The notes beneath the pieces were generated by a model. The model did no database searches. It was not told the origin of the DNA and saw nothing but the letters and a program-made list of their open reading frames with translations. Below are positions 58,147 to 64,000 of a DNA stretch of 64,000 bases, in pieces. This DNA comes from Verrucosispora sp. NA02020. GTDB taxonomy: Bacteria; Actinomycetota; Actinomycetes; Mycobacteriales; Micromonosporaceae. The first letter of the stretch is position 1, and every line of letters begins with the position of its first letter. Both the position numbers and the translations under genes were made by a program. Location of the stretch: positions 248,001 to 312,000 of the forward strand of contig NZ_CP054923.1 in the NCBI RefSeq assembly GCF_013364215.1. Reading direction: 5' to 3'.

Positions 58147-58389
58147 ATGGCGCAACGGCACGCCCCCGTCAGACCCCTCTGGTTCTGTGCCGCCTGTGCG
58201 CACGGTTGGCCGTGTGCGCCGGCCCGAGTCGAGTTGGCGGCCGACTACGGTCCAGGTCGACTGCTCGCGCTGGACATGGCCGACCTGCTCACCGAGGCGA
58301 CCGCCGACCTGACCCGGCTCGGAGCGCCACCCGAGCCGCTGTACTTCTACGTCCGGTTCCTCGGCTGGGTCCGCAATCCGCCCCGATGA
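58147..58389 (+). CDS. Small Cys/Trp-rich conserved protein
   Basis: An 80-residue protein that starts 7 bases after a GGAGG site. It begins HAPVRPLWFCAACAHGWPCAPARVELAADYG, i.e. a PxWxCxxC...WPCAxAR pattern, and ends FYVRFLGWVRNPP. Small actinobacterial proteins with this pattern are widespread beside regulators, function unknown. A TTGACA hexamer occurs upstream at 58035. Confidence 0.7.
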   Translation: MAQRHAPVRPLWFCAACAHGWPCAPARVELAADYGPGRLLALDMADLLTEATADLTRLGAPPEPLYFYVRFLGWVRNPPR

Positions 58390-58451
58390 CCGCTCACGCC
58401 GCCGACCAAGACCCCCTGGCGGGCCTCCGTCGGCGGCGAGTGGCGACGCGG

Positions 58452-59285
58452 TCAGTGTCGCCGGGAAGATGGCCGAGCGCGATCCTGGTCGGCGTACGCG
58501 CCGGGGGAGACGCCGGTGACGGCGGTGAAGTCGCGGATCAGGTGTGCCTGGTCGCTGTAGCCGAGTTCGGCGGCGAGGGCGGCCCAGTCGGGTGTGTTGC
58601 CCGCCGCTCGCTCGATCGCCTCGTGCAGCCGGTAGCGGCGGATCATCCACGTCGGGCCGACACCGATCTGGCTGAGGAAGAGGCGTTGCAGTCGGCGGAC
58701 TGAGAGACCGTTGTCGCGGGCGAACCCGTCGACCCGCCGTACGTTCCGGTCGGTCCGGATCGCCTCGGCCAGCCGCATCGCCTCGTCGGTGACCGGGGCG
58801 GGCCGGGGTTCCCAGCCGGTCAGAAGGTCGTCGAGGGCGCGGCAGCGGGCGGCATCCGTACCGGCGCAGATCGCCGGGCTCGGTGCGGCGGCCGGCGGCC
58901 AGTGGTCGGCCAAGTCCGCGAACGACCGGCGTCGGCCCGTCAACTCCACCATCGGGCGACGCCAGAACGGGTGGAAGCCGCCCGGCCGGAACTGGATACC
59001 GCAGACCTGCCCGGTGTCGGCGAGTGTGGTCGAGAAGAGGCTCAGGCCGGGCCCGGCCACCTCGGCGTGTTCCGGACCGTCACCCTCGCGTGCGAACACC
59101 ACGTTGACCGCTGGGTGCGCCACTACCCGCTGCTCGAACGGCTCGGTCAGAGCCCAGTCGACGAGCCAGTAGTGCTCGACCCATGGGCGTAGCGGTGCGG
59201 CGGGCAGGTGCCGACGGAAGCGGACCCGTCGCATCAGCCCGGCCGGTTCGAGAATGCCCCGGCTGTCCCCGCGCAGCTGTCGCAT
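58452..59285 (-). CDS. AraC-family transcriptional regulator
   Basis: A 277-residue regulator. The N-terminal ~150 residues (LRPWVEHYWLVDWAL, GIQFRPGGFHPFW) match the DUF6597-type sensing domain. Two helix-turn-helix motifs lie at the C terminus (VRRVDGFARDNGLSVRRLQRLFLSQIG and WAALAAELGYSDQAHLIRDFTAVTGVSPGAY). Divergent from the TIGR03086 gene, starts 31 bp apart; it probably controls it. Confidence 0.88.
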   Translation of the reverse strand: MRQLRGDSRGILEPAGLMRRVRFRRHLPAAPLRPWVEHYWLVDWALTEPFEQRVVAHPAVNVVFAREGDGPEHAEVAGPGLSLFSTTLADTGQVCGIQFRPGGFHPFWRRPMVELTGRRRSFADLADHWPPAAAPSPAICAGTDAARCRALDDLLTGWEPRPAPVTDEAMRLAEAIRTDRNVRRVDGFARDNGLSVRRLQRLFLSQIGVGPTWMIRRYRLHEAIERAAGNTPDWAALAAELGYSDQAHLIRDFTAVTGVSPGAYADQDRARPSSRRH

Positions 59286-59316
59286 TTCTTCAAGACCACC
59301 CTCATACGCTGCCCAT

Positions 59317-59883
59317 ATGGCGACTCAGACTAGCGATCTCCTGGCGCTGGCGGCGCCGCGTACGGTGGCGGTGGTGCGGGCGGTCCGGGACGACCAACTG
59401 CACCTGCCGACGCCCTGCCGGGACTACGCCGTCCGCGATCTGCTCAACCATCTGTACGACGTGGTGGTCGCCTTCCAGGCGCTCGCCGCCCGGGAGCAGG
59501 TGACCTTCGCCGCCAAGCCCGATCACCTGGGTCAGGGCTGGCGGGACCGGTTCGAGGCGGAGACCCGTCGACTGGTCGCGGCATGGTCGGACCCGGCCAG
59601 CGAGGAGGGTGTCTCGCCGGGGATGGGGATGCCGCAGCCCGTGGTCGGCGGCATGGCGCTGCTCGACCTCACCGTGCACGGTTGGGACCTGGCGGTCGCC
59701 ACCGGCCAGCCGTACGAGGCGGCCCCGCAGACGGTACCGGTGTTGCGCGAGTTGGTCGCACAGCTCGGCGCGCAGGGCCGCCAGATGGGTGTCTTCGCCG
59801 AGGAAGTGACCGCTGGCCCCGCCCTGCCGGAGCTGTCCCGGCTACTTGGAGCGACCGGACGGGACTCGGCGTGGAGTGCTTGA
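59317..59883 (+). CDS. TIGR03086 family (DinB/maleylpyruvate isomerase-like) protein
   Basis: A 188-residue helical-bundle metal-binding protein. LHLPTPCRDYAVRDLLNHLYDVV carries the first His, and LTVHGWDLAVATGQPYE carries the HGWD motif, typical of TIGR03086 proteins. These may be mycothiol-dependent isomerases or hydrolases. It precedes the PadR/ABC unit by 32 bp. Confidence 0.85.
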   Translation: MATQTSDLLALAAPRTVAVVRAVRDDQLHLPTPCRDYAVRDLLNHLYDVVVAFQALAAREQVTFAAKPDHLGQGWRDRFEAETRRLVAAWSDPASEEGVSPGMGMPQPVVGGMALLDLTVHGWDLAVATGQPYEAAPQTVPVLRELVAQLGAQGRQMGVFAEEVTAGPALPELSRLLGATGRDSAWSA

Positions 59884-59890
59884 CGGCAGC

Positions 59891-59907
59891 TATTCGCTGA
59901 GTGAATA
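59891..59907. promoter_or_regulatory. 17-bp palindrome over the PadR start
   Basis: TATTCGCTGAGTGAATA at 59891-59907 is an inverted repeat in which 7 of 8 base pairs match. It ends 9 bp before the PadR GTG and is the natural autoregulatory operator. Confidence 0.6.
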
Positions 59908-59915
59908 GTGGGCTG

Positions 59916-60452
59916 GTGTCCACGCCGCACGTTCTGCTCGGGCTGCTCGCCACCGGCACCATGCACGGATACGAGCTGAAGCGGGCGTACGACGAGCGGT
60001 TGCCGCAGGCCCGCCCGTTGGCGTTCGGGCAGGTCTACGCGACGATCAACCGGCTGCTCCGCGACGGTCTGGTGGTCCCGGCGGGGCAGGAACGCCTCGC
60101 CGGACCGGACCGCACCGCCTACGCGCTGACCGACGAGGGACGGGCGGCACTGGACCAGTGGCTGGGCAGCGTCGAGCCACCCATGCCGCACGTCAACAGC
60201 GCGCTGTTCGCCAAGGTGGTGGTGGCGCTCCTGGACGCCGACGCGGACCGGGCCCGGACATACCTCGTCGCGCAGCGGCGGGCCCACACCGATCGGCTGC
60301 GCGAGCTGACCGCGCTCAAAACGGCACCGGAGGCCACCGTCGACGACGTCGTGGCAGCCGACTACGCCATCGCCCATCTCGACGCCGACCTGCGCTGGCT
60401 GCGCACCACCCTGGAGCGGGTCGCCGACTGGCACCGGGAGGTGCACTCGTGA
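59916..60452 (+). CDS. PadR-family transcriptional regulator
   Basis: A 178-residue two-domain PadR regulator. The winged helix (LLGLLATGTMHGYELKRAYDERLP, FGQVYATINRLLRDGLV, YALTDEGRAALDQWL) is followed by a C-terminal helical domain (about 85-175). GTG 59916 gives the standard N terminus; GTG 59901 also exists. GTGA overlap with the ABC ATPase gene. Confidence 0.9.
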   Translation: MSTPHVLLGLLATGTMHGYELKRAYDERLPQARPLAFGQVYATINRLLRDGLVVPAGQERLAGPDRTAYALTDEGRAALDQWLGSVEPPMPHVNSALFAKVVVALLDADADRARTYLVAQRRAHTDRLRELTALKTAPEATVDDVVAADYAIAHLDADLRWLRTTLERVADWHREVHS

Positions 60453-61150
60453 CGCAACTTCAGGCACGCGCGCTGGTCAAGTCGTACGGGCCGACACCCG
60501 CACTGCGGGGCCTCACCCTCGACGTCGCCGAGGGCGAGATCGTCGCGGTGACCGGGCCGAGCGGCTGCGGCAAGTCGACCCTGCTGCACTGCCTGGCGGG
60601 CATCCTGCGGCCCGACGCCGGTGAGGTGACCTGGCGGGACCACCGCATCGACACCTGGTCCGAGGCGGCCCGGTCGCGCCTGCGGCGTACCGAGTTCGGA
60701 GTGTTGTTCCAGTTCGGTCAGCTCGTCCCGGAGCTGACCGCGGCGGAGAACGTCGCGCTTCCGCTGCTGCTCGCCGGCACGGGGCGGCGAGCAGCGCGGA
60801 CGGCGGCGCTCACCTGGCTCGACCGGTTGGGCGTGGCGGACTGCGCCGACGTGCGGCCGGGCGAGATGTCCGGCGGGCAACAGCAGCGCTGCGCCACCGC
60901 ACGAGCCCTCGTCACCGAGCCACGGGTGCTCTTCGCCGACGAGCCGACCGGGGCGCTGGACTCGCTCACCGGCGAGCAGGTGCTCACCACACTCGTCCGG
61001 CTCACCCGCGAGCAGGGCACGGCGGTGGTGCTGGTGACCCACGAGCCCAGGATCGCCGCGTACGCCGACCGCGAGATCGTGATGCGCGACGGCGTCATCG
61101 ACCACACCGGTCTGGGGCTGGACGCGCCGCTGACCGGCGGCGCGCGGTGA
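60449..61150 (+). CDS. LolD/MacB-type ABC transporter ATPase
   Basis: A 233-residue ATPase: Walker A GPSGCGKST, Q-loop FQFGQLVPELT, signature MSGGQQQRCATARAL, Walker B VLFADEPTGALD, H-switch VVLVTHEP. The GALD and QQQR features mark the MacB/LolD group that works with FtsX-type permeases. GTG 60449 and overlap with the permease at 61147. Confidence 0.93.
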   Translation: MTQLQARALVKSYGPTPALRGLTLDVAEGEIVAVTGPSGCGKSTLLHCLAGILRPDAGEVTWRDHRIDTWSEAARSRLRRTEFGVLFQFGQLVPELTAAENVALPLLLAGTGRRAARTAALTWLDRLGVADCADVRPGEMSGGQQQRCATARALVTEPRVLFADEPTGALDSLTGEQVLTTLVRLTREQGTAVVLVTHEPRIAAYADREIVMRDGVIDHTGLGLDAPLTGGAR

Positions 61151-62661
61151 GACCGGGGACGCTGGCCCGGCTGGCCCTGGCCGGCAACCGCACCGACGCC
61201 GCCCGGGTGGTCCTGACCGCGCTGAGCGCCACCCTGGCCGCCCTCGCCGGGCTGGCGGCGATGACCGTGCTGGCCATCGAGAAGCCACCGGGCCACGACT
61301 GGGAGCAGTCCCAGCAGTACGCGAACGCGCTGCTGCGCGAGCCGGGGCTGCGCGGCGGCACCGCCTTCGCGCTGCTGCTGCTGGCCGTACCCGTGCTGGC
61401 CCTGGCGGGGCAGAGTGCCCGGCTCGGCGCCCCGGCCCGGGACCGCCGCCTGGCCGCCCTGCGGTTGGCCGGCGCGACCCCGGGTCAGGTCACCCGGGTC
61501 GCGATGCTGGAGACCGGCCTCGCCGCGCTGGTCGGGACGCTTGTCGGCCTGGCGGTGTACCTCGGCGGGCGGGAACTGCTGCACCGCCCGGACGCCCAGG
61601 GTCAGCTCACCCTGCCCACCGACGTCCTGCCCTCGGTGCCGGCGATCGCGGCGGTGACGCTGGGGCTGCCGCTGCTCGCGGCGGTGGGCACCGCGTTGCT
61701 GCTGCGCCGGGTCGCCACCACACCGCTGGGCGTGTTCCGGCGGGCCGGTCGGACCCGGTCACCCCAACCCTGGCCGGCACTGTTCATCGGCGGTGGTGTG
61801 GTGGTGACCGCGTTGGCCGAGCCGCTGCGGGAGGCAGTCGAGGGCGTCGACACGGACTGGATCGCGATCCTGTTGGCCCTCGGTCTCCTCGCCGTCGTGA
61901 CGGGGGTGGTGCTCGGGACCGGATGGCTGTCGCACGCCGCCGGGCGGCTGCTGCACCGCCTCGCCCGAGGTCCGGCGACGCTGCTGGCCGCGCGACGGCT
62001 GACCGACGACCCGTGGACCAGCAGCCGCACCTTCGCGGCGCTGCTGGCCAGCGTCCTCATCGGTGCCGGTGCGGCGGCGTTCCGGGCCTACTTCCAGCTC
62101 CGGCAACGGATCGAACAGGAGGAGAGCCTGGCCGCCGGATACGTCGGCGACGACCGGTCCTTCTATCTGAACACCATGGACCTGGTCGACCTGGCGGTCC
62201 TCGTGGCGGTCGTCATCGCCACGGCGGGCCTGCTGGTCACGCTGGTGGAGGGCATCGTCTCCCGCCGCCGGGCGTACGCCGCGCTGGTGGCCACCGGGGT
62301 GCCCCGGACCACCATCGGCACCTCGATCCTGGTCCAGGTGCTCGCGCCGGTGGTGCCCGCCGTGCTGCTCACGGTCGGCGTCGGGTACGCGATCGGGCGG
62401 CTGTTCACCGGCGACGTGGTCAGCGGCGGCTACACCCAGGAGGTGTGCCGGGCGCGCGCGGAACTGTGTGACGACCCGGCCACCCGCCCGCTGCACGTCG
62501 AACTCGTGCCGGTCGAGAGCGTGGTCCGCACGCCGGACGTACCCCTGGAGCAGCTCGCGCTGGTCGGCGGCGGTGCGCTGCTCGCGGTGCTGGTCACGGT
62601 CGGGCTGGGGCTGCTGTTCCTGCGGGCCAACACCGCGATGGAGGAACTACGAACCACCTGA
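61147..62661 (+). CDS. FtsX-domain ABC permease
   Basis: A 504-residue permease. Multiple helices: one near residue 20, two around 75-160, more near 215-260, and a final FtsX-type module around 340-490 (YAALVATGVPRTTIGTSILVQVLAPVVP). An extracellular loop contains two Cys (EVCRARAELCDD). Together with the ATPase it forms an export or mechanotransmission complex under the PadR regulator. Confidence 0.88.
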   Translation: MRPGTLARLALAGNRTDAARVVLTALSATLAALAGLAAMTVLAIEKPPGHDWEQSQQYANALLREPGLRGGTAFALLLLAVPVLALAGQSARLGAPARDRRLAALRLAGATPGQVTRVAMLETGLAALVGTLVGLAVYLGGRELLHRPDAQGQLTLPTDVLPSVPAIAAVTLGLPLLAAVGTALLLRRVATTPLGVFRRAGRTRSPQPWPALFIGGGVVVTALAEPLREAVEGVDTDWIAILLALGLLAVVTGVVLGTGWLSHAAGRLLHRLARGPATLLAARRLTDDPWTSSRTFAALLASVLIGAGAAAFRAYFQLRQRIEQEESLAAGYVGDDRSFYLNTMDLVDLAVLVAVVIATAGLLVTLVEGIVSRRRAYAALVATGVPRTTIGTSILVQVLAPVVPAVLLTVGVGYAIGRLFTGDVVSGGYTQEVCRARAELCDDPATRPLHVELVPVESVVRTPDVPLEQLALVGGGALLAVLVTVGLGLLFLRANTAMEELRTT

Positions 62662-62674
62662 GACGGCGTCCGCC

Positions 62675-62704
62675 ATGGCCCAGGGCAGGCGCGCCCTGGG
62701 CCAT
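62675..62704. terminator. 12-bp stem hairpin between convergent genes
   Basis: ATGGCCCAGGGC (62675-62686) and GCCCTGGGCCAT (62693-62704) form a perfect 12-bp stem with a 6-base loop, in the gap between the ABC permease and the convergent oligopeptidase gene. A likely bidirectional terminator. Confidence 0.75.
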
Positions 62705-62733
62705 GAGCGGCCGGTGGCCGGATGACGGGACGG

Positions 62734-64000
62734 TCAGGCGCGGCCGAGTCGGTCCAGGGTCCAGGCGTTGACGAACGCCTCCTCCCGCCAGGCGTCGTAG
62801 CGACCGCTGGGCCCGCCGTGGCCCGCCTCCATCTCGGTCTTGAGCAGGTATTCGCCCTGCGGCGCGACGGCCCGCAGCCGGGCGATCCACTTCGCCGGCT
62901 CGTGATAGAGCACCCGGGTGTCGTTGAGGCTGGTCATCGCCAGGATCGCGGGGTAGTCGCGGTCGGCCACGTTCTCGTACGGGGTGTACGACTTCATGTA
63001 GGCGTACACCTCCGGGTCGGCGAGCGGGTTGCCCCACTCCTCCCACTCGGTGACGGTCAACGGCAGCGACGGGTCGAGGATCGTGCTGAGCGCGTCCACG
63101 AACGGCACCTGCGCGACGATGGCGGTGAACGCGTCCGGCGCCAGGTTGGCCACCGCGCCCATCAGCAGCCCGCCAGCCGATCCGCCCCGGGCGAGCAGCC
63201 GGTCCGACGACGTCCAGCCCGCCTTGGCCAGGTGCCGGGCGCAGGCGACGAAATCGGTGAAGGTGTTCTTCTTGGCCAGCAGTTTGCCGTGTTCGTACCA
63301 GCTCCGGCCCAGCTCGCCGCCGCCCCGGATGTGGGCCACCGCGAAGATCACTCCACGGTCCAGCAGGGACAGCCGGCCGACCGAGAACCAGGGGTCCATG
63401 CTGGCCTCGTACGAGCCGTACCCGTAGATCACGCAGGGTGCGGAGCCGTCGCGGGGGGTGTCCCGGCGGCAGACCAGCGAGATCGGCACCTTGGTGCCGT
63501 CGTCGGCCAGCGCCCAGTCCCGGTGCTGCTCGTAGTCCTCTGGGCGGTACTCCCGCCCGTCCGGTCCGGGCAGCACCGGTCGCCGCCGCAGCAGCGTCAT
63601 CTCGCGGGTCACCAGGTCGTAGTCGTACACCGAGTCCGGGGTGACCAGCGAGGTGTAGCGCAGGCGTACCCGCCCGGTGCGGTACTCCGGGTTCGAGTCC
63701 AGCCCGACCGTGTGCAGCAGCTCCGGGAACGCGATGTCGTGCCCGTCGCCGCCGCCGACCGGCAGCACCCGCAACCCGGTGAGCCCGTTGGCGCGCAGCG
63801 TCACGACCAGGTGGTCGGCGAAGGCGTCGACGGCCTCCAGCCGGGTGCCGGGGGAGTGCGCGATCAGCGGCACCCAGTCGCCCGGGGCGTCGGCCGAGGT
63901 GTACGCCAGCGCGAAGTCCTCCGCGCCGTCGTTGTGCAGGATCAGGAACCGGTGCCCGTGGTGTTCCACCGAGTACTCGACGCCCTGCCGGCGGGGGGCG
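62734..64000 (-). CDS. S9A prolyl oligopeptidase, N-terminally cut by the window
   Basis: The C-terminal 422 residues of a prolyl oligopeptidase / oligopeptidase B-type serine peptidase. The nucleophile is in ARGGSAGGLLMGAV, the acid fits TSLNDTRVLY, and the His is in EMEAGHGGPSGRYD. The residues upstream of the in-frame GTG at 63969 (GVEYS) continue the reading frame to the window edge, so the start lies outside. Confidence 0.92.
   Translation of the reverse strand, partial: APRRQGVEYSVEHHGHRFLILHNDGAEDFALAYTSADAPGDWVPLIAHSPGTRLEAVDAFADHLVVTLRANGLTGLRVLPVGGGDGHDIAFPELLHTVGLDSNPEYRTGRVRLRYTSLVTPDSVYDYDLVTREMTLLRRRPVLPGPDGREYRPEDYEQHRDWALADDGTKVPISLVCRRDTPRDGSAPCVIYGYGSYEASMDPWFSVGRLSLLDRGVIFAVAHIRGGGELGRSWYEHGKLLAKKNTFTDFVACARHLAKAGWTSSDRLLARGGSAGGLLMGAVANLAPDAFTAIVAQVPFVDALSTILDPSLPLTVTEWEEWGNPLADPEVYAYMKSYTPYENVADRDYPAILAMTSLNDTRVLYHEPAKWIARLRAVAPQGEYLLKTEMEAGHGGPSGRYDAWREEAFVNAWTLDRLGRA

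Noticed and set aside
1..64000. Search for CRISPR arrays, rRNA genes and insertion sequences
   Set aside because: No regular repeat-spacer series, rRNA-like segment or transposase reading frame was found.

Overview
The window is chromosomal DNA from a high-GC actinomycete. Tad pilus genes, NarL-type two-component systems, partner-switching regulators, PadR/ABC pairs, frequent GTG starts and GTGA/ATGA gene overlaps all fit, and the intergenic palindromes resemble those of Micromonospora, so Micromonosporaceae is the best guess (inference; no rRNA is present).

Layout. 1-5456 (minus): a Tad/Flp pilus operon (lipoprotein, secreted protein, SAF/CpaB-like, CpaE-like, CpaF ATPase, TadB, start of TadC), with a divergent A24 prepilin peptidase at 6056. 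6948-9332: GH65 phosphorylase, ending at a perfect 23-bp palindrome. 9394-10914: two hypothetical genes flanking a decayed TetR remnant. 11413-13169: a soluble NarL-type kinase and regulator behind a CebR/CelR-like operator. 13207-15013: a UbiA prenyltransferase and a LuxR-type regulator.

14945-31738 (minus) is the centrepiece: a 16-gene, tightly overlapping biosynthetic operon. It encodes a P450 and ferredoxin, a fatty acyl-AMP ligase, two large acyl-CoA-dehydrogenase-like proteins, two carrier proteins, two thiolase-fold proteins, an ATP-grasp ligase, a PLP decarboxylase, a third acyl-CoA dehydrogenase with a detached C-terminal-domain partner, a MATE exporter, a free-standing condensation domain and a phosphopantetheinyl transferase. 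The ATP-grasp, carrier and decarboxylase trio looks like the butirosin BtrJ/BtrI/BtrK logic, in which an amino acid is loaded on a carrier and decarboxylated there. A plausible product is a desaturated, oxidised fatty acyl chain joined in an amide to a carrier-derived amine or omega-amino acid. I do not recognise a matching described cluster.

31926-34889 is a large secreted protein with C-terminal Ig-like repeats. 36299-38899 is a lower-GC island with a cytosine-5 methyltransferase, a Vsr endonuclease and a GIY-YIG protein, ending near a tRNA-Lys: a candidate restriction-modification system. 39414-45086 holds a DUF1772 protein, an epimerase, a beta-helix lipoprotein, a PadR/ABC unit and a PP2C phosphatase. 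45149-51611 holds an AAA-LuxR regulator, an XRE-cupin/BenE divergent pair with a perfect 16-bp palindrome, MscL, a GntR regulator and an MFS transporter.

51622-57726 is a partner-switching locus: a STAS antagonist gene facing an operon of RsbR-, RsbS- and RsbT-like proteins, a fused ATPase/PP2C, a hybrid kinase and a receiver-PP2C phosphatase. The end of the window has an AlpA-like HTH gene, a small Cys-rich protein, AraC, a TIGR03086 protein, a second PadR/ABC unit with a 17-bp palindrome at its start, and a truncated prolyl oligopeptidase.
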